The notes under the pieces were generated by a model. That model saw only the letters and a program-made list of their open reading frames with translations. It was not told the origin of the DNA and searched no databases. A stretch of DNA of 55,598 bases, taken from the NCBI GenBank assembly GCA_947460345.1, contig CANHGM010000021.1:1-55598 (forward strand), read 5' to 3'. Position 1 is the first letter of the stretch; each line of letters opens with the position of its first letter. The position numbers and the translations under genes were made by a program. Source of the DNA: Bacteroidota bacterium (GTDB lineage Bacteria; Bacteroidota; Bacteroidia; UKL13-3). Shown here in pieces: positions 35,321-44,032 of the stretch.

Positions 35321-36031
35321 ATGAAATGTGACCATAAATCAGATAACTCAACATGCAGACTTTGTTCTGCAGGTTTAAACTTATTTATGAACGATTTGCC
35401 TAGCGAATTAGAACTAGAACTAAATTCTTTAAAAAAGAACATCAAGTTAAAAAAAGACCAAGTCCTTTTTCATGAAGGGAGTGTGCCGTTAGGGCTTTAT
35501 TGCATTGATTATGGTAAAATTAAATTAAATATGATTGGTTCTGATGGTAGAGAACATATCATTAGACTTTTAAAAGACGGGGAAGTTTTGGGATATAGGG
35601 CATTGCTTAGTGGCGACCACTATAAAGCTACTGCTACTGCTATAGAAGATGCTGAAGTATGTTTAATACCAAAGGTAATTGTAGATAAAATAATTTTAAA
35701 ATCAGATAGATTTTTAAAAGAATTAATTAGAAAATTATCAACTGACCTTACCAATGCCGAACAAAGTGTTACCAGTATTGCACATAAATCTTTAAGACAA
35801 AGAGTTGCTGAATCTATCATTCATTTAAAAGACATTTATGGTTTTGAAGAAGACAATCAAACTATAGCTGTAGTTTTGTCTAGAGAAGAAATTGCTAGTG
35901 TAGTTGGTACTGCCACAGAGTCTATCATCAGACAACTGTCTGACTTAAAAAAGGATGGTATGATAGAATTAGATGGTAAGCGAATAAAAATATTGAATGA
36001 AAATAAGTTAATGGTTACTGCTGATAAGTAA
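35321..36031 (+). CDS. Crp/Fnr-family regulator with N-terminal cysteine cluster
   Basis: 236 residues: a cyclic-nucleotide-binding-like beta roll at about 30-125 (DQVLFHEGSVPLGLYCIDYG, GEVLGYRALLSG), a dimer helix and a winged helix-turn-helix (SREEIASVVGTATESIIRQLSDL). Recognition-helix residues E-S-I-I-R parallel the E-x-x-S-R of Fnr. Cysteines at 3, 12 and 15 (C-x8-C-x2-C) plus Cys61 and Cys114 could hold an iron-sulfur cluster; the gap from the cluster to Cys114 is close to that in E. coli Fnr. Directly upstream of the cbb3 oxidase genes, it is the likely oxygen-responsive activator of that locus. Oxygen sensing is inference. Confidence 0.85.
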   Translation: MKCDHKSDNSTCRLCSAGLNLFMNDLPSELELELNSLKKNIKLKKDQVLFHEGSVPLGLYCIDYGKIKLNMIGSDGREHIIRLLKDGEVLGYRALLSGDHYKATATAIEDAEVCLIPKVIVDKIILKSDRFLKELIRKLSTDLTNAEQSVTSIAHKSLRQRVAESIIHLKDIYGFEEDNQTIAVVLSREEIASVVGTATESIIRQLSDLKKDGMIELDGKRIKILNENKLMVTADK

Positions 36032-36036
36032 CTTCT

Positions 36037-36070
36037 TGATTTTTATCATAAACTTTACTGATTTTTATCA
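36037..36070. promoter_or_regulatory. Tandem Crp/Fnr-type boxes upstream of ccoI
   Basis: TGATTTTTATCA occurs at 36037-36048 and identically at 36059-36070, 22 bases centre to centre, both followed by ATAA. Each is a TGAT-N4-ATCA box close to the Fnr consensus TTGAT-N4-ATCAA; the first one has the extra leading T. They lie in the 89 bases between the regulator gene and ccoI. Confidence 0.65.
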
Positions 36071-36100
36071 TAATTTAAACTTTACTAAATACCGAATCTT

Positions 36101-36122
36101 ACGACTCAATTAAGAGAGTCGT
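36101..36122 (+). promoter_or_regulatory. Hairpin covering the ccoI start codon
   Basis: ACGACTC (36101-36107) can pair with GAGTCGT (36116-36122); the right arm includes the first two bases of the GTG start and the purine-rich AAGAGAG that could serve as ribosome-binding site. The structure could limit ccoI translation. Confidence 0.4.
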
Positions 36123-38538
36123 GAAAGTTAATTATTCAAACCAAATAGACAAACAAGAAGTAACCTTCTGTTTTCATTGTGGAGATCCTTGTCCTGATTT
36201 AGATTTAATATACCAAGAAAAATATTTTTGTTGTGATGGATGTAGATTTGTATATGAAATTTTAGACAAAAATAACTTATGCAATTATTACGAATTAAAT
36301 GCACATCCTGGAAACACGCTTAAAGCCCCTAAGGCTTCAAAAAAATATGATTATTTAGCTGAGCCTGCTATTGAAGAAAAATTTATAAGTTTTAGAAACA
36401 AACACTATAGCGTTGTTACACTTTACTTACCAGGAATACACTGCAGCTCATGTCTTTGGTTGCTTCAAAACTTAAACAAATTTGATGCAGGCGTTTTAAA
36501 TAGTATCGTTTCATTTGAGAAGAAAGAAATTAAAGTTATATATAAACATCAAAAGACTAGTTTACACAAGATAGTTAAACTTATTGATTCTTTAGGATAT
36601 CCACCATCAATCACTTTTGAAGATATATATAATAAAAAGAAACCAGAAAGTTCTAAAGCTATATTATATAAAATAGGTGTAGCTGCCTTTTGTTTTGGAA
36701 ACATTATGATGCTGAGTTTTCCTGACTATCTTACATCAGAAACTATTGACCCCTTCTTAGGTAAATTTTTCAGAATACTTTCATTTGTATTGTCATTACC
36801 AGTATTGTTTTATTGTGCTTCTGAGTTTTATAAACCTGCATTTAAAAGTTTAAGACATGGTTTTATTAATATAGACTTACCTATTGTTTTCGCCTTGCTT
36901 ATGGCATTTGGGGTAAGTATTTATCATATTTTCTTTTTAAATGAAGGCGGGTATTTAGATTCAATGGCTGGCATAGTATTTTTTATGCTTGTAGGAAGGT
37001 GGTTGCAAAACAAAACTTATAACAATATATATTTTGATAAAAACTATCAATCATTTTTACCTGTATCGGTTACACAAAAAATGTATAATCAAGTAAAAAA
37101 TGTACAAGTAAAAGACATCGTTGTTGGTGATATTATTGTTGTGAAATATGGTGAAATTATACCTTTTGATGGAATAATTAAAAATGGTTTGGGTATTATA
37201 GATTATAGTTTTATAACTGGCGAAACTGCAACAGAAAATATAGAAAAAGGTGAAAAAGTATATGCAGGAGGAAAACATTTAGGAACACAGCTAGAACTTG
37301 AAGTAACAACACCCTATGATAAAACAAATATTGCAGAATTATGGCAAGCAAATAATAGTAATAAAATATATCAAACTCCTTCAAGATTATATATTCAAAA
37401 AATAAGCAGGTATTTTGCACTATTACTTATTTTTATCGCTATTGGTGCAGGGGTTTACCATTTTGGCGAAGGTTGGAATATGACTATAAAAACTTTTACT
37501 TCTGTACTAATTGTAGCTTGCCCTTGTACATTACTCTTATCCCATACTTTTACTGATGGTTTTATGTTGAACCAATTAGCCAAAAAAGGTTTATTTATAA
37601 AGAATACCATGATACTAGATGAAGTTGCAACTATTAAACATATAGTATTTGATAAAACTGGTACTTTAACAGATACTTCAAATATGCAAATTACATATCA
37701 AGGAGAGGAATTAAACACAAGAGCAAGATCGTATATATATAATTTAACAACCAACTCAGGACATCCATTAAGCAATAGTATTAATGAGTTTATAGGCAAA
37801 CAACCTTTATTGAATATAGAAAATTATAAAGAATTGATTGGACTTGGACTAGAAGGTATCATTGAACATCACAGTATAAGAATTGGAAGTGCTGAATTTA
37901 TGAATGTTTCAGCACCTGAAAAATCAAATAAAACAATTATATATATATCAATTGACAATAAGATATATGGCTACTTTGAAGTATTTCAAAGTTATAGAAA
38001 AGATTTACAACATTTATTTAACAAGTTAAAATCTAAATATGCTTTGTGGTTGATGAGTGGCGATAAAGACTATGATAGAAAGCTACTTGAACAATATATA
38101 CCCAGCAAAGAAAACATATTTTTTGAATTAAAACCACAAGAGAAACAAAACAAAATAAAATCATTAAAACTAGAAGGGAAAACGATGATGGTAGGTGACG
38201 GTTTAAATGACTTGGCGGCTTTTAATGAATCTGATATTGCTGTAGCCGTTTGGAATGATGAAACCAGTTTTACACCCGCATGTGACATCATAGTTCAAGG
38301 AAAAAACTTGAACAAAATGGACCAGTATATAAGCTACATGAAAAATGAGCGTTTGGTAGTTTATTTTTGTTTTGGTATCTCGTTATTGTACAATATTGTA
38401 GGAATTACTTTTTCAGTTTGTGGAATGCTATCACCACTAATAGCTGCCGTGTTAATGCCTATAAGTTCTTTTTCAATTATTTTGTTTGCATATGCCATTA
38501 CAAATTATTTGAACAATAAATACCTTAAAGATTTATGA
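36121..38538 (+). CDS. ccoI: Copper-translocating P-type ATPase for cbb3 oxidase assembly
   Basis: 805 residues. N-terminal cysteine domain of the FixI type: CFHCGDPC (17-24) and FCCDGC (36-41), then an HMA-like domain with GIHCSSC (Cys108, Cys111). The P1B ATPase body follows with eight predicted membrane segments, TGET (actuator), the ion-path motif CPC in IVACPCTLLL, the phosphorylation site DKTGTLTD and the hinge MVGDGLNDLAAF. It delivers copper toward the periplasmic side for the CuB centre of cytochrome cbb3. The start is a GTG at 36121, chosen because the cysteine motif follows at normal distance and no ATG is available. Tandem Crp/Fnr boxes lie upstream. Confidence 0.94.
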   Translation: MKVNYSNQIDKQEVTFCFHCGDPCPDLDLIYQEKYFCCDGCRFVYEILDKNNLCNYYELNAHPGNTLKAPKASKKYDYLAEPAIEEKFISFRNKHYSVVTLYLPGIHCSSCLWLLQNLNKFDAGVLNSIVSFEKKEIKVIYKHQKTSLHKIVKLIDSLGYPPSITFEDIYNKKKPESSKAILYKIGVAAFCFGNIMMLSFPDYLTSETIDPFLGKFFRILSFVLSLPVLFYCASEFYKPAFKSLRHGFINIDLPIVFALLMAFGVSIYHIFFLNEGGYLDSMAGIVFFMLVGRWLQNKTYNNIYFDKNYQSFLPVSVTQKMYNQVKNVQVKDIVVGDIIVVKYGEIIPFDGIIKNGLGIIDYSFITGETATENIEKGEKVYAGGKHLGTQLELEVTTPYDKTNIAELWQANNSNKIYQTPSRLYIQKISRYFALLLIFIAIGAGVYHFGEGWNMTIKTFTSVLIVACPCTLLLSHTFTDGFMLNQLAKKGLFIKNTMILDEVATIKHIVFDKTGTLTDTSNMQITYQGEELNTRARSYIYNLTTNSGHPLSNSINEFIGKQPLLNIENYKELIGLGLEGIIEHHSIRIGSAEFMNVSAPEKSNKTIIYISIDNKIYGYFEVFQSYRKDLQHLFNKLKSKYALWLMSGDKDYDRKLLEQYIPSKENIFFELKPQEKQNKIKSLKLEGKTMMVGDGLNDLAAFNESDIAVAVWNDETSFTPACDIIVQGKNLNKMDQYISYMKNERLVVYFCFGISLLYNIVGITFSVCGMLSPLIAAVLMPISSFSIILFAYAITNYLNNKYLKDL

Positions 38539-38550
38539 CAAAAATCATAA
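38533..38550. promoter_or_regulatory. Crp/Fnr-type box before ccoS-ccoNO
   Basis: TTATGA and TCATAA form perfect arms around a six-base centre; the core TGACAAAAATCA differs by one base from the TGATAAAAATCA form. The ccoI stop codon lies inside it. It suggests a second start of transcription for ccoS-ccoNO. Confidence 0.55.
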
Positions 38551-38611
38551 ATATTACTGACCATTCTCATGTTTTAAGCATCTTAACAACCTTTTTTTTG
38601 TAACTTCAATT

Positions 38612-38770
38612 ATGAACATAATAATATTGATTATATGCTGTAGCATCTTGTTAGCCGGTGGTTTTTTAATTGCCTTTTTGGTCAGTGTAAAAAAAGGAGC
38701 CATGGATGATGAGTATGCCGAATCAGTTAAAATTTTATTCGAAAACGATAACAAACAAAATAATTTATAA
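38612..38770 (+). CDS. ccoS: cbb3-type oxidase assembly protein CcoS
   Basis: 52 residues: MNIIILIICCSILLAGGFLI is a single membrane helix, then AFLVSVKKGAMDDEYAESVK, where the D-D-[ED]-x(3)-[SP] segment after the helix is the CcoS hallmark, and a short charged tail. Family members are 50-70 residues, so the gene is complete. CcoS is needed to insert cofactors (heme b and CuB) into CcoN in other bacteria. It sits 73 bases after ccoI and three bases before ccoNO, the expected place. Confidence 0.9.
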   Translation: MNIIILIICCSILLAGGFLIAFLVSVKKGAMDDEYAESVKILFENDNKQNNL

Positions 38771-38773
38771 AGT

Positions 38774-40909
38774 ATGAATATAGAAACTTTTCATTACGAC
38801 AACAAAACCGTCAAATTCTTTGCTTATGCCACCATTGTATGGGGAGTAGCAGGAATGGTTGCTGGTTTATTAGCCGCTCTTCAAATGTACTTGCCGGTTA
38901 TGAATTTCAACTTACCTTTTACTACATTCGGAAGGATAAGACCATTACATACTAATGCTGTAATATTTGCATTTGTAGGAAATGGTATTTTTACAGGTGT
39001 TTATTATTCATTACAAAGACTATGTAAAGCAAGAATGTATAGCGATACCCTGAGTAAAATACATTTTTGGGGATGGCAATTAATTATAGTTTTAGCTGCA
39101 GTGACACTTTTGGCTGGTTTTACTACAGGTAAAGAATATGCAGAGTTAGAATGGCCAATTGATATTTTAATAACTCTTATATGGGTAATCTTTGGTATCA
39201 ATATGTTTGGAACTATTATCAAAAGAAGAGAAAAACATTTATATGTTGCCATATGGTTTTATATAGGTACATGGGTTACTGTGGCTATGTTGCATATAGT
39301 TAATTCAATTGAATTACCTGTTTCATTATTTAAAAGCTATTCATGGTATGCTGGGGTTCAAGACGCTTTAGTTCAATGGTGGTATGGTCACAATGCAGTG
39401 GCATTCTTTTTAACAACCCCATACTTGGGTTTGATGTATTACTTTTTACCTAAAGTGGCTAATAGACCAGTATATTCATACCGACTATCAATTATACATT
39501 TTTGGGCGTTAATATTTATATATATATGGGCTGGACCTCATCACTTAATATATACAGCACTTCCTGATTGGGCTCAATCATTAGGTACAGTTTTCTCAAT
39601 AATGCTTATAGCTCCATCTTGGGGTGGTATGTTAAATGGATTATTTACTTTAAGAGGTGCTTGGGATAAAGTGCGTGAAGAACCAGTTCTTAAATTTATG
39701 GTGGTGGCTATTACTTGTTATGGTATGGCAACTTTCGAAGGACCCTTATTATCAATTAAATCAGTAAATGCAATTTCTCACTATACTGATTGGACCGTTG
39801 GACATGTTCATATTGGTGCATTAGGCTGGAATGGATTTTTAACTTTTAGTGTATTGTATTGGTTAATTCCAAGATTATTTAACACAAAGCTATTTTCTAA
39901 AAAACTAGCTGAAACACATTTTTGGATTGGTACCATAGGTATATTGTTATATGCGGTACCATTATATTGGGCTGGATTTGCACAAAGTTCAATGTGGAAA
40001 CAATTTACTGAAGAAGGTCAATTAAAATATCAATTCTTAGAAACTGTTACACATATCATACCTATGTATGCCATGAGAAGTATAGGTGGAGCATTGTATC
40101 TAGTTGGCTTTATTATCATGATATATAATATAGTTAAAACTGTTAAACAAGGTTCGTATATAGGTGATGAAGCTGCACAAGCTGCTCCATTAGCCTTAAC
40201 AACTGATGACCATGATTCAAAAGGATACTGGCATAGAAAAGTTGAACGTAGACCATTCCAAATGTTAATCGTGAGTTTACTATTAGTATCAATCGGTGGA
40301 TTGGTAGAGTTAATTCCAACATTTGTCATTCAATCAAACGTTCCAACTATTGCTTCAGTAAAACCATATACACCTCTTGAATTACATGGAAGAGATATAT
40401 ATATAAGAGAAGGCTGTTATACATGTCATTCGCAAATGGTAAGACCTTTTAGAGATGAAGTAGCTAGATATGGAGAATATTCGAAAGCTGGTGAGTTTGT
40501 ATATGACCATCCATTCCAATGGGGTTCAAAAAGAACCGGACCAGACTTGGCTAGAGAAGGTACTTTGAAGAAAAGACAAGCAGACTCTTGGCACTATAAC
40601 CATATGTTAGAGCCTCAACAAATGTCACCAGGTTCTATTATGCCATCTTATCCTTGGTTGTTCGATAATCAATTAGACTTAAGTAAAACACCTTTAGTAG
40701 TAAATGCCATGATTAAATTAGGTGTGCCATACGAAAAAGATTATGCATCCAAAGCAAATGACGATTTGTTAGCACAAGGAAAACTAATCCAAGCAAGCTT
40801 GAAAAAAGACAATATAGATGTGAGTGAAAAAGACGAAATAGTAGCCATCATAGCTTACTTACAAAGATTAGGTACAGACATCGAAATTAAACCAACCACT
40901 ACTAAATAA
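38774..40909 (+). CDS. ccoNO: Fused cbb3 cytochrome oxidase subunits I and II
   Basis: 711 residues joining CcoN and CcoO, as is common in Bacteroidota. Residues 1 to about 480 are CcoN: twelve-helix heme-copper oxidase core with LHTNAVIFAFVGNG, the active-site region QWWYGHNAVAFFLTTPYLG, AGPHHLIYTALPDW and TVGHVHIGALGWNG, all containing heme or CuB histidines. A linker and one helix (MLIVSLLLVSIGGLVELIPT) precede CcoO, whose single heme-c site is CYTCHSQMVRPF (Cys548, Cys551, His552), followed by the typical QWGSKRTGPDLAREG and MPSYPWL with the axial Met. Terminal oxidase for low oxygen, proton-pumping, in the inner membrane. Confidence 0.97.
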   Translation: MNIETFHYDNKTVKFFAYATIVWGVAGMVAGLLAALQMYLPVMNFNLPFTTFGRIRPLHTNAVIFAFVGNGIFTGVYYSLQRLCKARMYSDTLSKIHFWGWQLIIVLAAVTLLAGFTTGKEYAELEWPIDILITLIWVIFGINMFGTIIKRREKHLYVAIWFYIGTWVTVAMLHIVNSIELPVSLFKSYSWYAGVQDALVQWWYGHNAVAFFLTTPYLGLMYYFLPKVANRPVYSYRLSIIHFWALIFIYIWAGPHHLIYTALPDWAQSLGTVFSIMLIAPSWGGMLNGLFTLRGAWDKVREEPVLKFMVVAITCYGMATFEGPLLSIKSVNAISHYTDWTVGHVHIGALGWNGFLTFSVLYWLIPRLFNTKLFSKKLAETHFWIGTIGILLYAVPLYWAGFAQSSMWKQFTEEGQLKYQFLETVTHIIPMYAMRSIGGALYLVGFIIMIYNIVKTVKQGSYIGDEAAQAAPLALTTDDHDSKGYWHRKVERRPFQMLIVSLLLVSIGGLVELIPTFVIQSNVPTIASVKPYTPLELHGRDIYIREGCYTCHSQMVRPFRDEVARYGEYSKAGEFVYDHPFQWGSKRTGPDLAREGTLKKRQADSWHYNHMLEPQQMSPGSIMPSYPWLFDNQLDLSKTPLVVNAMIKLGVPYEKDYASKANDDLLAQGKLIQASLKKDNIDVSEKDEIVAIIAYLQRLGTDIEIKPTTTK

Positions 40910-40916
40910 TAAAGAC

Positions 40917-41099
40917 ATGAAATTTATCAATTATTTATCAAACACAGAAAACATACAGTGGATTGGAACAAGTGCCTTTATGTTGTTTTTTGTTTTCTTC
41001 TTAGTGATTATGATCAGAGCATTTATTGCTAAAAAATCAGAAATTAAAGAGTTAGAAGAGCTTCCTTTCAACGATCAAACAATTAATCAAAATAGTTAA
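40917..41099 (+). CDS. ccoQ: cbb3 oxidase subunit CcoQ
   Basis: 60 residues with one membrane helix (WIGTSAFMLFFVFFLVIMIRA) and a charged cytoplasmic tail, the size and shape of CcoQ/FixQ, which stabilises the oxidase. Located between ccoNO and ccoP, seven and four bases from its neighbours. Confidence 0.88.
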   Translation: MKFINYLSNTENIQWIGTSAFMLFFVFFLVIMIRAFIAKKSEIKELEELPFNDQTINQNS

Positions 41100-41103
41100 G
41101 TTT

Positions 41104-42189
41104 ATGAAAAATAATTTAAGTTATATATTAATAAGTGGCTTGCTTTTGATGGCAAGTCCATCGTTCTCAGCTACAGCAGCTTCATCAGACAGCACCAATG
41201 ACTTTAATATTCTTATATATCTTTTAGTGGTATTGATGGTATTACTAGCATTGGTTATTGGTGGTTTGTCAATAGCTATTACCAAAGGAGTAAAAGCTGA
41301 TATAAAAATATATAGAGCTAAAAATGCTAATGTAGCCAAAATGTTATTACCACTATTATTAGTAGGTACCAGTATTGCTGCTCAAGCTCAAGATGCTACA
41401 GCTGCAGCTACTCCTATTGAAAATTGGTATACTTCTACAAATGTGCTATTATTTATTATAGGATTTATAGCTTTTGAAGTTATAGTTATTTTTACATTAC
41501 TATATACATTATATAAATTAGTCATCAGTAATAAATATTCACTATTAGCCGAATATCAACCAGAGAATACACCTCAAGAAATGTCATGGTTTGAGAAGTT
41601 TAACGATTTTGTTGAGCCAGAAAAAGAACATACTATTGATATGGGTCATGAATACGATGGCATTCGTGAATTGGACAACAAATTACCCGGTTGGTGGTTA
41701 TATGGTTTTTATGGAACAATAGTATTTGCTTTTATATATATGTGGTATTACCATGTAAACAATGGACCATCTAGTAAAGATGAGCTTGCAGCAGCTATGC
41801 TTCAAGGTGAAAAAGACAAAGCTACTTATTTAGCTAAATCGGCAAGCAGTATAGATGAGAGCAGTGTAAAACTATTTAAAGGTGCTGCAGCCATAAGTTC
41901 AGGAAAAGAAATATTTACTAAAAACTGTGTGGCTTGTCATGGCAATATTGGACAGGGTGCACAAGTTGGTCCTAACTTAGTTGATGATTATTGGATACAT
42001 GGTGGTAAAATAAATGATGTTTTCAAAACCATTAAATATGGATATCCTGAAAAAGGTATGCGGTCATGGAAAGATGATTTATCACCAATGCAAATGGCTC
42101 AAGTAGCTAGCTATGTCAAATCATTAAGAGGAAGCAATCCTGCTGGTGCAAAAGAAAAACAAGGCGAATTATATACTGAACAAGATTAA
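41104..42189 (+). CDS. ccoP: cbb3 oxidase subunit III, single-heme CcoP
   Basis: 361 residues. It starts with a signal-like helix (MKNNLSYILISGLLLMASPSFS), then a second helix (ILIYLLVVLMVLLALVIGG), and at about 79-96 another segment that itself looks like a signal peptide (KMLLPLLLVGTSIAAQAQ) before the CcoP core: two helices (LLFIIGFIAFEVIVIFTLLY and WWLYGFYGTIVFAFIYMWYY) and one cytochrome c domain with CVACHG (Cys275, Cys278, His279). Proteobacterial CcoP has two hemes; the single heme form is usual in this phylum. The PFNDLPGWW-like motif here is LDNKLPGWWL. It feeds electrons to CcoO/CcoN. Confidence 0.93.
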   Translation: MKNNLSYILISGLLLMASPSFSATAASSDSTNDFNILIYLLVVLMVLLALVIGGLSIAITKGVKADIKIYRAKNANVAKMLLPLLLVGTSIAAQAQDATAAATPIENWYTSTNVLLFIIGFIAFEVIVIFTLLYTLYKLVISNKYSLLAEYQPENTPQEMSWFEKFNDFVEPEKEHTIDMGHEYDGIRELDNKLPGWWLYGFYGTIVFAFIYMWYYHVNNGPSSKDELAAAMLQGEKDKATYLAKSASSIDESSVKLFKGAAAISSGKEIFTKNCVACHGNIGQGAQVGPNLVDDYWIHGGKINDVFKTIKYGYPEKGMRSWKDDLSPMQMAQVASYVKSLRGSNPAGAKEKQGELYTEQD

Positions 42190-42212
42190 TTAATAAGGCA
42201 ACAAAAAATATA

Positions 42213-43598
42213 ATGGAGGGTAATGATAAGGGATCTTTTAGAGATCATTTAGCTACAGTAGACCAACATGGTAAAAGAAATTGGATTTATGCCAATAAAC
42301 CATCTGGTAGACTTTATAAGTGGAGAAGCATCGTAAGTTATATATACTTCATTATATTTTTTGGGTTGCCTTTTATATACTGGAATGGCCATCCGATATT
42401 TATGATCAATATACCCAAAGGCAAGTATATTGTTTTTGGTAAGATTTTTTGGTCACAAGATTTTTTTATCTTTGGCTTATCAATGATTATTTTTATCATA
42501 CTCATTGCTTTATTCACCGCGGCTTTTGGTAGGTTGTTTTGTGGATGGGTTTGCCCGCAAACCAATTTTATGGAAATGATGTTTAGAAAAGTAGAATATT
42601 GGATAGAAGGAACAGCAAGTGAACAAAAAAAACTAAATGAATCTCCTTGGAATAGTAAAAAGATTGCTACAAAAACTATTAAACATGGATTGTTTTTTAT
42701 ATTAGCATTTATTATAGCCAATATCTTTTTATCATATATAATCGGGATAGAAGATTTATGGCATATAATTACTGACCCAGTTCAGTCGCATATACGTGGT
42801 CTTGTTTCTATCTCCTTTTTTAGTTTGGTCTTTTACGGAGTATATGCATTCTTTAGAGAACAGGCCTGCACAGTTGTTTGCCCATATGGTAGACTTCAAA
42901 GCATGATGATAGACAAAAATTCTATGATAGTTGCCTATGATTATAAAAGAGGTGAACCTAGAGGTAAAAACGACGAAACTCACGGCGATTGTATAGACTG
43001 TAATCTCTGTGTAAAAGTATGTCCTACTGGAATAGATATTAGAAATGGTCTACAAATGGAATGTGTAGGATGCACAGCTTGTATAGATGCTTGTGATAAT
43101 GTAATGGAAAAAATTCATAAGCCTAACAAACTTATTCGCTATGCTTCTGAAAATACTATAGCCAATGGAACGCCTTTTATTCTTAACAAGAGAATGAAGT
43201 TTTATTCTTTACTTATCTTGATTTTGGCTTCTATTCTAACATTTGTTATTGCAACTCAAGAAGAGGTTGAAATTACTGTGATGAGAACGCCAAGTTTATT
43301 GTTTCAAGAAGTAGGCAAAGACAGTATCTCTAATTTATACAATATTAAATTATTGAATAAAACATATAATCAATTAAATTTGACAGTAAATGTATCAGAC
43401 AATATTGGTAATACTAAAATAATGGGAGCAGAAACAATTAAGGTTAATAAAGAAGATCAAGGTGCTGCAACCGTTTTTGTGACATTGCCAAGGTCATATA
43501 TCAAAAAAAGAAAAAGTAAAATTCATTTAAGCTTTTATAATGGACATGAATTGGTTCATGAAATTACAACAAATTTTATAGGTCCGGGTAAACATTAA
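42213..43598 (+). CDS. ccoG: cbb3 oxidase accessory protein CcoG
   Basis: 461-residue membrane iron-sulfur protein; in other bacteria CcoG (RdxA/FixG) reduces copper during cbb3 assembly. Features in order: membrane helices, FGRLFCGWVCPQTNFMEMMF, helices, CTVVCPYGRLQSMM, then two [4Fe-4S] ferredoxin motifs (CIDCNLCVKVCP and CVGCTACIDACD), a last helix at about 335-352 and a C-terminal Ig-like domain (IKLLNKTYNQLNLTVNVSD ... FVTLPR), which is PF11614-like. It is 23 bases downstream of ccoP. Confidence 0.95.
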   Translation: MEGNDKGSFRDHLATVDQHGKRNWIYANKPSGRLYKWRSIVSYIYFIIFFGLPFIYWNGHPIFMINIPKGKYIVFGKIFWSQDFFIFGLSMIIFIILIALFTAAFGRLFCGWVCPQTNFMEMMFRKVEYWIEGTASEQKKLNESPWNSKKIATKTIKHGLFFILAFIIANIFLSYIIGIEDLWHIITDPVQSHIRGLVSISFFSLVFYGVYAFFREQACTVVCPYGRLQSMMIDKNSMIVAYDYKRGEPRGKNDETHGDCIDCNLCVKVCPTGIDIRNGLQMECVGCTACIDACDNVMEKIHKPNKLIRYASENTIANGTPFILNKRMKFYSLLILILASILTFVIATQEEVEITVMRTPSLLFQEVGKDSISNLYNIKLLNKTYNQLNLTVNVSDNIGNTKIMGAETIKVNKEDQGAATVFVTLPRSYIKKRKSKIHLSFYNGHELVHEITTNFIGPGKH

Positions 43599-43609
43599 TT
43601 AATACAACT

Positions 43610-44032
43610 ATGAATTGGGGATATAAATTATTAGTACTATATGTTTCATTTGCATTGATGATGCTTTATATGGTTTTTAGAGCTAACAATACCAAGTTTG
43701 ATTTGGTATCTGATAAATACTATCAAGACGAGCTAAACTACCAACAATTAATTGACGCGTCAAAAAACAACAATGGTGATATGACTTCTGTTTTCAAAAA
43801 TGAAAACGACATTCTAAGCATCACTGTACCACAATCGTTACGTAACAAATTTGACTCATCTGTGGTGTTATTGTATTGCCCTCAAAATGCTACATTTGAC
43901 AAACAATATGTATATACAAACCCAACAGAATTTATATATACATTAGAAAAACAAAAATTGCCATTAAGCAACTACCAATATAAACTTTTTGTTTATAGCA
44001 AAGGTAAAATATTGTTTTACCAAGAACAGTAA
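43610..44032 (+). CDS. ccoH: FixH/CcoH family protein
   Basis: 140 residues: an N-terminal helix (KLLVLYVSFALMMLYMVFRA), the conserved VSDKYYQDELNYQQLIDA, and a beta-rich extracytoplasmic part. This is the FixH/CcoH family, an assembly factor or loosely bound subunit of the cbb3 oxidase. It is 11 bases after ccoG and its stop overlaps the next start (TAATG). Confidence 0.9.
   Translation: MNWGYKLLVLYVSFALMMLYMVFRANNTKFDLVSDKYYQDELNYQQLIDASKNNNGDMTSVFKNENDILSITVPQSLRNKFDSSVVLLYCPQNATFDKQYVYTNPTEFIYTLEKQKLPLSNYQYKLFVYSKGKILFYQEQ

Noticed and set aside
35215-35445. 76-residue open frame on the minus strand between pheT and the Crp/Fnr gene
   Set aside because: It overlaps the start and promoter of the Crp/Fnr gene and has no recognisable features.
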